A DNA stretch of 64,000 nt, taken from the NCBI RefSeq assembly GCF_963678635.1, contig NC_087068.1, forward strand, positions 31,746,318-31,810,317, read 5' to 3'. The translations under genes were made by a program, and so were the position numbers. Origin of the DNA: Symsagittifera roscoffensis. Taxonomy: Eukaryota > Xenacoelomorpha > Acoela > Convolutidae. Below, one piece after another: positions 35,205 to 46,980 of this stretch (the first letter of the stretch is position 1; each line of letters begins with the position of its first letter). A model generated the notes under the pieces. It had not been told where the DNA came from, made no database searches, and worked only from the letters and a program-made list of their open reading frames with translations.

Positions 35205-37985
35205 ATTACTGGTATTTGTTTAAATTTAAACTCAGTACGGGTTACTTTTCTTCAATCAGAACACATAACTCGACACGACAACTTATTTATTACTATATAT
35301 TGTGTAACAAATAATGACTTTCGTCGAAGTACGCAAGAGCCATTTGCAATCTGTATTGCCAGGTAGATTCTCTGCTAAAAAAACTACCTGCCCTAACATC
35401 CTCGTTACACGTGCACAAGTCCCCACAAAGCATATTCAGAAAAAATCTCAGTGCTAGGGCCAGCGGCACCCTGAACTTCAAAAGCTATTGGTTGAAAAAT
35501 ATATCCATCAATAATTACATCTTTTTATTTGTCAGACTTTTGATCTTCCGCCTCGACTGCGGCCGTTCCGGAGTTGCAACCGAACCTGTTCTTATTCTAC
35601 TAAGGGCTATGGAGTCAACTATTGTCACACATCCGACAGGATATGCCTACCAGCAGCCCTTGTGACAAGCGTCAAACCGTCTGGTCGCTTCTGATCTGTC
35701 CTGTGGAGGTGTCTCGGCTCTAAAACAGAAAGAATGTGAGTGGAGGCGAGACTTTGGTTTATCAGGACATTCAAATTTGAATGCCTAGTGAATGAATCTC
35801 CCTGTTTTTTTTTGAGGCAAGATAGGCCATGCCATCCATCTTCGGTTACATCTGTTCCGCAAACGGATCTAAATTTTTCAAAAATTTTTGAAATTAGGCG
35901 GAGCCAATTGCAATTCTAAGCTGCTGATTCAAAATTTCAATCTTAGATTTTTCACAGTGTGACATTCAACCATTGCGATCCGAATTTATCCTGGTAAGCA
36001 CAGAATCTTTTCACATCAATAGGTTCTAGTTTCAAAATCAATTGAGAGGATTCTTCATCGAAAATGGGCTCCGTCCATTTTTTTTGGATTTCAATTGCCG
36101 GAGCGAGATCACATTTTGCTGAATCAAAACCAAAATTCTAATGCATCGTTGTATGTTTCATTTTCGTGCTCCAAACCAAAGTTCTCACTCAATAAAGCTA
36201 TCGTTCTTACTGCTGAGGCTAAAAAAGCGGTTAAAGCTAGTAGGCGAGCGGAAGACAAACACAGCCAAAAATATAGAAATTTCGGCACGCTAAAGCAATC
36301 TTTTAGGAAGTAAAATGCATAGAAAGCATACAGCTTATCAATAGCTACCAAAAATTTTCCAACTCAGCTTTTTTTTTATTTAGCAGTTCTTTTCGACAAG
36401 ATTCTCCTATAGGAGATCCCAAGATTTCAAGTTCATCCTTGGTTTTTATTTTTGTTTTTGTACATAACTTTTGAAATTGGCCTATAATCGTATAGTACTG
36501 CACTCTTGTGGGCTGTCCTAGAAAACATCGCTCTCATTTGTCAGTTTTTAGGCTTAACCTCAAGTCTTTTTCTGTTTTCAGTACTTTTTTAAGGTATCGG
36601 AGCACTATTTTTTAGTCGTCCGTTAGGTTTCCAACATCTAAATACCAAACATTTACTTTGGAATCAAGCTTTTTTACTAGCGTCTGTTTTGTTTCAGCAA
36701 AAAGCGGCGGAGCCGCGTCAACACCTTTTCGTGTTGAGTCCCCTGACATAATGACATAATTTCTGTTAAAAGATAACTCTGTTTACTGTAGGGGCAATGA
36801 GTATGTTTGTACAAACCCGGGCGGTCGGACAAAACGTGACTCAGCATAGTTTCTCTATTAGGCGAATTAAATGCATTACTAAAATCTAACTTACGTAAAA
36901 CTGAGCATTTCAGGATTTCAACACTTTCAACTCCCCGTTAAGTACCAAATCTTAGTTGAAAACTTCCATAATTTTTTGTCGCTCTGCGAGGGCCTTGCTT
37001 CCTGCGCCTTCAGACGCCTTGCGTCTGAGCGTGTTGCCGATGGCAATTAGTGGCAAACCCGCATCTATTTTTACGATGGCGATAATTGTTGCTCAAAAAA
37101 AGGGGAAAATTTCAGCTGTTTGGGTACTTCACCTTCAGGTATAAGTTTTAGGAGTTTAGTGGGCAATTTCAAGAAAATGAGCCCTCATTGCCTTTTTATT
37201 TAGTAATAATTTTTTTAAAAATTTGGGGAACAACCTTGTCCGGACGGGCTTCCGAACCATTTGGGAAAGAAACAAATGCTTCTTACGAAAAACTGAGTAA
37301 CGAAAAAACAATAGACGTTTTCCGCGTTTGGGTCAATTATATATTCTTTTTCGGTCTTTAGATACCAACTTTTGTTAGTAAGGAATAGAAATATGTGCGA
37401 TCTTGTCATCTGAAGCAGCCAGCCTTAATGTTTGCTTTGTTTTCTGCCAGAAATCTGTCTGTGGCGGGCTCGACTCTCGAGGAAGAGGTTTAGGCAGTGA
37501 ACCAAAATTGGCTCTAATTTTTTTGTTTATTTTAGAGCTCAATGCTGTCGTTTGTTTACGACCACTTCTTTTGAGTTGTTCAAGAAAAAACAATAAAACG
37601 GTCAGAAAACCAGCCAAGTAACATTTTATTTATTGTAGAAAATGTCATTCAATTTATCCGAGAGACTTTCTGCCTAGGTAACACGCCAGTCCTTAGGTAC
37701 TCTCTTGAGCACTTGAACATTAGAAATGGCTCTATTTACATAATTATCTTGCAATAAGTCATCGCCAATTGAAGCATTATTGACAAATTTCTAATTAACA
37801 CACATAGGACATCAAAACCATTGGATTTTCTTAGAGTCGCTAAGAGTTAGCTTTACACAATTGATTCTAAATAGAACAACAATCACATCTTGTCCAATTT
37901 AAAAGTCCTGAAGGTCTTAATATTTCTTTGTTTTCACGCTCCTTGTTGTTTTTCCTCATTTTGATGGTGAGACATAAGGTTAAAA
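35205..37985 (-). pseudogene. RLE-LINE subfamily B, near full-length but decayed (unit 1)
   Basis: 3' tail (NEDVRAGSF), zinc and endonuclease remnants, thumb with SSARLLALTAFLASAV, a short palm remnant near 36600-36750, and the linker with KRSGRKQTTALSSKINKKIRA at 37375-37617. The PHD start lies about 37960. Same domain order as the R2-like LINEs at 21750 and 47234, but every part is frameshifted or internally deleted. Confidence 0.78.
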
Positions 37986-38081
37986 AAGTTCGAGTTGACA
38001 TAAATGGACAAAACTAAAAAAATTCCAACCCGGTTATTATGGGTTAGTTTTGTGCATTTATGTCTGCTCGAACTTTTTTTA
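37983..38081. repeat. Hairpin-forming inverted repeat
   Basis: Arms aaaaaagttcgag..gacataaatg..aaaacta and the reverse complement at 38045-38081, about 30 bp each with small interruptions. It sits just upstream of the PHD start of the subfamily B LINE. Copy at 43079-43177. Confidence 0.8.
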
Positions 38082-38110
38082 AACTTACGCCTCCTTGTAC
38101 CTTTACCTTA

Positions 38111-38540
38111 CTGCTTCCTTGTAGTATCGGGTTACTACGAGTCAATGATATGTTTGAGACCGTTAAGGTCTGTCAAGAGAGTCTCTGGCCCGGGGGAAGG
38201 TGCTCTGGCCTGGGGAGTCTTGTGGTTCGCAACTGGACCTTCTGATCTCGGGTGAGATTGTTCCCTTGAGTGAGTTTCAATGCTTTTGTAAATTTTTTAA
38301 AAATGAAGTTATAACAAACTTTTCTTCCTCTAAAAAATTCCAACCCTGTTATCATGGGTTAGAGGAAGAAAAAGTTATTATAACTTCAATTTTAAAAAAT
38401 ATACAAAACCTTTGAAACTCACTCAATGGAACAATCTCACCCGAGATCAGAAGGTCCAGTTGCGAACCACAAAACTCCCCTTACAAAACGGTCTCGAACA
38501 TCTCATTGACTCGTAACAACCCGATACTACAAGGAAGCAG
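38111..38540. repeat. Long palindrome made of head-to-head LINE 5' UTR sequence
   Basis: Arms of about 200 bp centred near 38350. Both contain the LINE 5' UTR block ggtgagattgttcc (and its complement), plus gtagtatcggg and its complement at the ends. The left arm has ~50 bp of extra sequence (a tctctggcccgggggaagg region). Copy at 43207-43636. Confidence 0.85.
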
Positions 38541-38559
38541 ACGCAATCAATAAAAATAG

Positions 38560-40290
38560 CGCAACTCTTAATGAAACAGGAGTAGCAGTCATGGGCAACT
38601 GGAAATCAATATCCACAGGCAACAGGATCAACTATCAAATTTCATCAGCAAGATACGGGAACTGATCACAAATCAATGGCCACTTGACGATGAGACCCAA
38701 AAAGCAGAATTTTTTTGCAAAAAATATGAACAATACATTCATCAAATTCAACAGTTTTTGTACAAGCAAGCTCAAAATACCCACAGAAGTTGTTACAGGC
38801 GGCAAATGATACTCAGATGTGAATGTCAACTTGCTAAAACTTGATTTTCCTTTTTTCTCTGGAGGTTACATAGAATGGAAATCATTCATCGACTTGTTGG
38901 TATCGATACAGGGCCAGTATTTGCGCAATGGTTGGTATAAGTTTTGGTAATGGCACGGACTTTGTTACCTCATTATAAAGGGATGCTAGTATAGATACAG
39001 GTACAAGATCAGATGATAGAAAAGGTTTGGGTTTTGATTTATATACAAGCGCGAACTCTGTTAGCGCCACTGATGGCCATTCTGATGAAAAAACCTGTAG
39101 GGAAATTGGAGGCAAATGTATGGGGTTGGATAGGAGCTGCTCTGGGGAAACTGGACTGCAAATTTCCGAGCAATCGCTCATTGCACAAAAGCAAAAACTC
39201 CATAGAGCAGAACATCAGGGAGCAAAAACAACGACATCAAAACTGATGACTCACGACAATGGGAACTTAGTGAAGTTCAATCAGGGGAACGGCGACATTT
39301 CAGAGGAACTGCATCAGTTGCCTGAAGCTAAACAAATTTTTCAGCCGTTTAATGTAAGGATCGCCCAAATCCAACAAAAAATCCATTAGGGAAGCTTGTG
39401 AAAGATCGTTTCATAACGGTCCTCAGATGACACTCTACACTCTTCGACAAGCGGTATGGATAGCACGAAGCCTCGCAGCGGCCATACATGCAATAATTGC
39501 AAGCCTTGCATTCGACAGGACGACAGAATTCTTCAACAAGAGATGGGAGATATGCAGCTCGAAATAGCTACAGAAACTTTCACTCTCAGTAACACAGGAT
39601 TCGATTAATGTGGACGAACCTTTCTACATTATAGGCAGCGGCAGAATATAAAGCACATGTGGCTACCTTCTTTCGCTTCGCAACTGAAGCAGTTCACATG
39701 GAAACTGTCAATTCTTTCACAAAGGACGATTGCTTAGACGCTGTAAAACGACTTTGCACGAGAAGACGCTTTCCATAAAATTTTTACAGAAATGATTCGA
39801 TGATTTTTTTGGCTCGCGAGGTGAAATTGAAACTCTAAAAACCGAAGATGAACTAAAGATTTAGAGAAATCTTGAGCACCTTCGCCAACGACAACTAAGT
39901 TTCATGGTACATTATTTCACCAATAGCGCCACACTTCGGAGGATCATGGGAAGCGGCAGTGAAATCGCTGAAACGACACTTCTACCGAACAGTTGGGAAA
40001 ACGCGACTACATTTTCATCAGTTTCTTACAGTTCTGACGCACAATGAGTCCATCCTCAATTCAGGATCACTTGTTACGCCATCTCATGACGTTAACGATG
40101 CACTCGCTCTAACTCCAGGACAGTTTCTCATCGAACGATCCTTGACAGGAAGGCTGAGTCAGACACACGACAAAAAAAAGTGTCACTCAGCCATCAGAGC
40201 AAAGCCATCAACACTATAGTTAGACAATTCCTGAATCGCTAGAAAGACAAAAACTTTACTTCATTGAAGGCGACGTGGACTATACCAGCA
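38560..40290 (+). pseudogene. BEL/Pao retrotransposon remnant (unit 1)
   Basis: Gag-like KLDFPFFSGGYIEWKSFIDLL (38840-38900) resembles the DUF1759 region. An integrase zinc-binding part is at 39425-39560 (LRQAVWIARS). The catalytic core at about 39640-39780 has ATEAVHMETVNS, and the C-terminal part at 39935-40140 has APHFGGSWEAAVKSLKRHF with a frame change and ALTPGQFLIERSLTG. RT and RNase H are absent; stops and frameshifts throughout. Confidence 0.85.
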
Positions 40291-43200
40291 CAAGGAGATG
40301 ATTACTGGTATTTGTTTAAATTTAAACTCAGTACGGGTTACTTTTCTTCAATCAGAACACATAACTCGACACGACAACTTATTTATTACTATATATTGTG
40401 TAACAAATAATGACTTTCGTCGAAGTACGCAAGAGCCATTTGCAATCTGTATTGCCAGGTAGATTCTCTGCTAAAAAAACTACCTGCCCTAACATCCTCG
40501 TTACACGTGCACAAGTCCCCACAAAGCATATTCAGAAAAAATCTCAGTGCTAGGGCCAGCGGCACCCTGAACTTCAAAAGCTATTGGTTGAAAAATATAT
40601 CCATCAATAATTACATCTTTTTATTTGTCAGACTTTTGATCTTCCGCCTCGACTGCGGCCGTTCCGGAGTTGCAACCGAACCTGTTCTTATTCTACTAAG
40701 GGCTATGGAGTCAACTATTGTCACACATCCGACAGGATATGCCTACCAGCAGCCCTTGTGACAAGCGTCAAACCGTCTGGTCGCTTCTGATCTGTCCTGT
40801 GGAGGTGTCTCGGCTCTAAAACAGAAAGAATGTGAGTGGAGGCGAGACTTTGGTTTATCAGGACATTCAAATTTGAATGCCTAGTGAATGAATCTCCCTG
40901 TTTTTTTTTGAGGCAAGATAGGCCATGCCATCCATCTTCGGTTACATCTGTTCCGCAAACGGATCTAAATTTTTCAAAAATTTTTGAAATTAGGCGGAGC
41001 CAATTGCAATTCTAAGCTGCTGATTCAAAATTTCAATCTTAGATTTTTCACAGTGTGACATTCAACCATTGCGATCCGAATTTATCCTGGTAAGCACAGA
41101 ATCTTTTCACATCAATAGGTTCTAGTTTCAAAATCAATTGAGAGGATTCTTCATCGAAAATGGGCTCCGTCCATTTTTTTTGGATTTCAATTGCCGGAGC
41201 GAGATCACATTTTGCTGAATCAAAACCAAAATTCTAATGCATCGTTGTATGTTTCATTTTCGTGCTCCAAACCAAAGTTCTCACTCAATAAAGCTATCGT
41301 TCTTACTGCTGAGGCTAAAAAAGCAGTTAAAGCTAGTAGGCGAGCGGAAGACAAACACAGCCAAAAATATAGAAATTTCGGCACGCTAAAGCAATCTTTT
41401 AGGAAGTAAAATGCATAGAAAGCATACAGCTTATCAATAGCTACCAAAAATTTTCCAACTCAGCTTTTTTTTTATTTAGCAGTTCTTTTCGACAAGATTC
41501 TCCTATAGGAGATCCCAAGATTTCAAGTTCATCCTTGGTTTTTATTTTTGTTTTTGTACATAACTTTTGAAATTGGCCTATAATCGTATAGTACTGCACT
41601 CTTGTGGGCTGTCCTAGAAAACATCGCTCTCATTTGTCAGTTTTTAGGCTTAACCTCAAGTCTTTTTCTGTTTTCAGTACTTTTTTAAGGTATCGGAGCA
41701 CTATTTTTTAGTCGTCCGTTAGGTTTCCAACATCTAAATACCAAACATTTACTTTGGAATCAAGCTTTTTTACTAGCGTCTGTTTTGTTTCAGCAAAAAG
41801 CGGCGGAGCCGCGTCAACACCTTTTCGTGTTGAGTCCCCTGACATAATGACATAATTTCTGTTAAAAGATAACTCTGTTTACTGTAGGGGCAATGAGTAT
41901 GTTTGTACAAACCCGGGCGGTCGGACAAAACGTGACTCAGCATAGTTTCTCTATTAGGCGAATTAAATGCATTACTAAAATCTAACTTACGTAAAACTGA
42001 GCATTTCAGGATTTCAACACTTTCAACTCCCCGTTAAGTACCAAATCTTAGTTGAAAACTTCCATAATTTTTTGTCGCTCTGCGAGGGCCTTGCTTCCTG
42101 CGCCTTCAGACGCCTTGCGTCTGAGCGTGTTGCCGATGGCAATTAGTGGCAAACCCGCATCTATTTTTACGATGGCGATAATTGTTGCTCAAAAAAAGGG
42201 GAAAATTTCAGCTGTTTGGGTACTTCACCTTCAGGTATAAGTTTTAGGAGTTTAGTGGGCAATTTCAAGAAAATGAGCCCTCATTGCCTTTTTATTTAGT
42301 AATAATTTTTTTAAAAATTTGGGGAACAACCTTGTCCGGACGGGCTTCCGAACCATTTGGGAAAGAAACAAATGCTTCTTACGAAAAACTGAGTAACGAA
42401 AAAACAATAGACGTTTTCCGCGTTTGGGTCAATTATATATTCTTTTTCGGTCTTTAGATACCAACTTTTGTTAGTAAGGAATAGAAATATGTGCGATCTT
42501 GTCATCTGAAGCAGCCAGCCTTAATGTTTGCTTTGTTTTCTGCCAGAAATCTGTCTGTGGCGGGCTCGACTCTCGAGGAAGAGGTTTAGGCAGTGAACCA
42601 AAATTGGCTCTAATTTTTTTGTTTATTTTAGAGCTCAATGCTGTCGTTTGTTTACGACCACTTCTTTTGAGTTGTTCAAGAAAAAACAATAAAACGGTCA
42701 GAAAACCAGCCAAGTAACATTTTATTTATTGTAGAAAATGTCATTCAATTTATCCGAGAGACTTTCTGCCTAGGTAACACGCCAGTCCTTAGGTACTCTC
42801 TTGAGCACTTGAACATTAGAAATGGCTCTATTTACATAATTATCTTGCAATAAGTCATCGCCAATTGAAGCATTATTGACAAATTTCTAATTAACACACA
42901 TAGGACATCAAAACCATTGGATTTTCTTAGAGTCGCTAAGAGTTAGCTTTACACAATTGATTCTAAATAGAACAACAATCACATCTTGTCCAATTTAAAA
43001 GTCCTGAAGGTCTTAATATTTCTTTGTTTTCACGCTCCTTGTTGTTTTTCCTCATTTTGATGGTGAGACATAAGGTTAAAAAAGTTCGAGTTGACATAAA
43101 TGGACAAAACTAAAAAAATTCCAACCCGGTTATTATGGGTTAGTTTTGTGCATTTATGTCTGCTCGAACTTTTTTTAAACTTACGCCTCCTTGTACCTTT

Positions 43201-45385
43201 ACCTTACTGCTTCCTTGTAGTATCGGGTTACTACGAGTCAATGATATGTTTGAGACCGTTAAGGTCTGTCAAGAGAGTCTCTGGCCCGGGGGAAGGTGCT
43301 CTGGCCTGGGGAGTCTTGTGGTTCGCAACTGGACCTTCTGATCTCGGGTGAGATTGTTCCCTTGAGTGAGTTTCAATGCTTTTGTAAATTTTTTAAAAAT
43401 GAAGTTATAACAAACTTTTCTTCCTCTAAAAAATTCCAACCCTGTTATCATGGGTTAGAGGAAGAAAAAGTTATTATAACTTCAATTTTAAAAAATATAC
43501 AAAACCTTTGAAACTCACTCAATGGAACAATCTCACCCGAGATCAGAAGGTCCAGTTGCGAACCACAAAACTCCCCTTACAAAACGGTCTCGAACATCTC
43601 ATTGACTCGTAACAACCCGATACTACAAGGAAGCAGACGCAATCAATAAAAATAGCGCAACTCTTAATGAAACAGGAGTAGCAGTCATGGGCAACTGGAA
43701 ATCAATATCCACAGGCAACAGGATCAACTATCAAATTTCATCAGCAAGATACGGGAACTGATCACAAATCAATGGCCACTTGACGATGAGACCCAAAAAG
43801 CAGAATTTTTTTGCAAAAAATATGAACAATACATTCATCAAATTCAACAGTTTTTGTACAAGCAAGCTCAAAATACCCACAGAAGTTGTTACAGGCGGCA
43901 AATGATACTCAGATGTGAATGTCAACTTGCTAAAACTTGATTTTCCTTTTTTCTCTGGAGGTTACATAGAATGGAAATCATTCATCGACTTGTTGGTATC
44001 GATACAGGGCCAGTATTTGCGCAATGGTTGGTATAAGTTTTGGTAATGGCACGGACTTTGTTACCTCATTATAAAGGGATGCTAGTATAGATACAGGTAC
44101 AAGATCAGATGATAGAAAAGGTTTGGGTTTTGATTTATATACAAGCGCGAACTCTGTTAGCGCCACTGATGGCCATTCTGATGAAAAAACCTGTAGGGAA
44201 ATTGGAGGCAAATGTATGGGGTTGGATAGGAGCTGCTCTGGGGAAACTGGACTGCAAATTTCCGAGCAATCGCTCATTGCACAAAAGCAAAAACTCCATA
44301 GAGCAGAACATCAGGGAGCAAAAACAACGACATCAAAACTGATGACTCACGACAATGGGAACTTAGTGAAGTTCAATCAGGGGAACGGCGACATTTCAGA
44401 GGAACTGCATCAGTTGCCTGAAGCTAAACAAATTTTTCAGCCGTTTAATGTAAGGATCGCCCAAATCCAACAAAAAATCCATTAGGGAAGCTTGTGAAAG
44501 ATCGTTTCATAACGGTCCTCAGATGACACTCTACACTCTTCGACAAGCGGTATGGATAGCACGAAGCCTCGCAGCGGCCATACATGCAATAATTGCAAGC
44601 CTTGCATTCGACAGGACGACAGAATTCTTCAACAAGAGATGGGAGATATGCAGCTCGAAATAGCTACAGAAACTTTCACTCTCAGTAACACAGGATTCGA
44701 TTAATGTGGACGAACCTTTCTACATTATAGGCAGCGGCAGAATATAAAGCACATGTGGCTACCTTCTTTCGCTTCGCAACTGAAGCAGTTCACATGGAAA
44801 CTGTCAATTCTTTCACAAAGGACGATTGCTTAGACGCTGTAAAACGACTTTGCACGAGAAGACGCTTTCCATAAAATTTTTACAGAAATGATTCGATGAT
44901 TTTTTTGGCTCGCGAGGTGAAATTGAAACTCTAAAAACCGAAGATGAACTAAAGATTTAGAGAAATCTTGAGCACCTTCGCCAACGACAACTAAGTTTCA
45001 TGGTACATTATTTCACCAATAGCGCCACACTTCGGAGGATCATGGGAAGCGGCAGTGAAATCGCTGAAACGACACTTCTACCGAACAGTTGGGAAAACGC
45101 GACTACATTTTCATCAGTTTCTTACAGTTCTGACGCACAATGAGTCCATCCTCAATTCAGGATCACTTGTTACGCCATCTCATGACGTTAACGATGCACT
45201 CGCTCTAACTCCAGGACAGTTTCTCATCGAACGATCCTTGACAGGAAGGCTGAGTCAGACACACGACAAAAAAAGTGTCACTCAGCCATCAGAGCAAAGC
45301 CATCAACACTATAGTTAGACAATTCCTGAATCGCTAGAAAGACAAAAACTTTACTTCATTGAAGGCGACGTGGACTATACCAGCA
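40291..45385. repeat. Tandem duplication unit 2
   Basis: Second copy, abutting unit 1 with no spacer at cagca|caagg. The right end of unit 2 (cagca|tcaagg) continues into the rest of the BEL integrase, so unit 2 keeps the ancestral right flank and unit 1 the ancestral left flank. A shared caagg at both outer borders could be the microhomology used. Confidence 0.95.
40301..43081 (-). pseudogene. RLE-LINE subfamily B (unit 2 copy)
   Basis: Same content as 35205-37985 with the offset given for the tandem unit. The associated hairpin (43079-43177) and palindrome (43207-43636) are also present. Confidence 0.78.
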
Positions 45386-45640
45386 TCAAGGCAGTTCGCC
45401 GCTGCCGACATTGTTAAAGTGAAGGAAGACAACATCCCGCCTTTGATGTGGCCAATGGGTCTCATCATTCTAGTTTTTGATGGCAATGACACTATCATAC
45501 GTGTAGCGCAAAGCAAAACGCGAACAAGATTATACAACCTAATACGCAACAAATTTTTTAATGTTGCATTCCTTCTCAAAGCAAATGAGCGACTGCATAT
45601 CTTCTCTACCCTCAGGACGCAACTCAAGAATTTCATATAG
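43656..45640 (+). pseudogene. BEL/Pao retrotransposon remnant (unit 2 copy, with extra 3' part)
   Basis: As in unit 1, plus 45386-45640, which continues the integrase C-terminus: ADIVKVKEDNIPPLMWPMG, the module that follows the integrase core in BEL/Pao elements. No LTR recognised after it. Confidence 0.85.
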
Positions 45641-45654
45641 CCGCTAAATTGAAC

Positions 45655-46060
45655 CCGTTCAAAGAGGCTGAGAAAAGTTGCAACTTATCTCACGAGGCAA
45701 TGTAGCCGGATCAAGTGAAATTATGCGGGCAATTGTAACCGTGAAACTATTGACTTTAACTAACTTTGTGAAACTAAAACAGAAGATCTTTTTACTCAGT
45801 TCTAAACAATTTGACTTTCTCACGCTTACATGTTGATAAACTAGGAAGTTATCGTAATTCGGCTTGTTTCCATAATTTAGGAATGATTTAGACCTTAGGA
45901 ATGATTTAGACTTTTCGTCGCGTTTGTTTGATAACAATGTGTTTTGTTTGAACACAATGTGTTCAAGGATCGATATGTCCAGCTTCCGCAGTCTTTCTTC
46001 ATAGTTTAAAGCCCTCAATCCAATAACCCTTTGAGTTGCTCTTCTTTGAACCTTCCAACA
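45655..46060 (-). pseudogene. APE-type LINE C-terminal fragment
   Basis: The minus strand reads KVQRRATQRVIGLRALNYEE and RLRKLDI, the conserved segment near the end of CR1/Jockey-type ORF2, then degenerates. It is a different family from the LINE copies at 26-34 kb. Confidence 0.65.
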
Positions 46061-46689
46061 ACTTTATATTATCTTGAGTTGCGGATACTAAGCTTGATCA
46101 CAAAACACAATCTGAGACTGTATGAGTCTCTTTTATATGCTCACAAAAACAAGTGTCAGCATTTTGTCGAAAGTCAAAGTGAAAGAGACACCGAATACAT
46201 CCGGATAACTGGCGAATGAATTTTGATACGAATAGTAAAGTTACCTATGGATAGTATCAGAGACCAAGAGATACAGCTATCATAAAAAACTCAAGAAAAT
46301 GCACCCCACCGGTACAAAGTGAGTGTGGTTGAAGGAAATGTTCTTTTTGTTTTTCGAAATGTGTCCGGATAGGCGAGTTCTGATAAAAAACAATTGCAAT
46401 CAACTATAAACTGGTCGAGTAACAATTATCCAGATTGTTGTCCTCGCGGGTTCGCGAAGTGCATCGCGAGCTCTTGAGCGGATCATCAGTGAAGGCAAAA
46501 CATAAAGAAGATAACTGAGAAAGCGAACAACTGTGATTAAAAAAGCCAATTATCTCCAACCATGATGGTATGAAACCGGGTGAATCACAGTCAGTTCATT
46601 GCGAAGAAAAAGCGCGATATCACGATTGCAAATATTGTTTTCCCGATTTGGACATTCAAATTATGAATGCCTTCTTTATGTTCCTTCAT
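46061..46689. other. No gene recognised
   Basis: Mixed AT-rich sequence; one short hairpin near 46445-46473 (ctcgcg/cgcgag). Nothing else supported. Confidence 0.4.
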
Positions 46690-46835
46690 TCCCTTTAAAT
46701 TGAAATCGAAAGTGGTGTACAAACTAAAATGTCCTGTTTGCAAAACCAGCTATGTTGAAAATACAGACCGACGTCTCACAACAAGGATTGAGGAGCAACA
46801 AAATGAGAAAACTTCTCTTGAAAAACATACAAGGC
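46690..46835 (+). pseudogene. GIY-YIG endonuclease-like scrap, probably Penelope-like element
   Basis: VVYKLKCPVCKTSYVENTDRR and the following LTTRIEEQ with a final KH match the pattern of the GIY-YIG domain at the end of Penelope-like polymerases (Y-IG changed to YVE). Stops soon after. 46836-46980 is unassigned. Confidence 0.5.
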
Positions 46836-46980
46836 AGTGATAGTGGAAGACAAGCGGCTAGGCCGCCAGCTTTAGTGAGATACTTACTTCAGTGGCGCTG
46901 ACTTTCGGATGCATTTTCTGACAGAAGCCGGCAATTAACCCACAGGACGAGATCAGAAGTAGGGAGCTGATTTAAACGCT

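Larger units (their letters stand above)
35195..40290. repeat. Tandem duplication unit 1 (5.1 kb)
   Basis: Aligned with 40291-45385 at a constant offset of 5096 (5095 after a one-base indel in a homopolymer near 40180). I noticed only one substitution (gcggttaaag versus gcagttaaag, 36232/41328 region) and that indel. Contains an RLE-LINE subfamily B copy, a palindrome and a BEL/Pao remnant. Confidence 0.95.
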
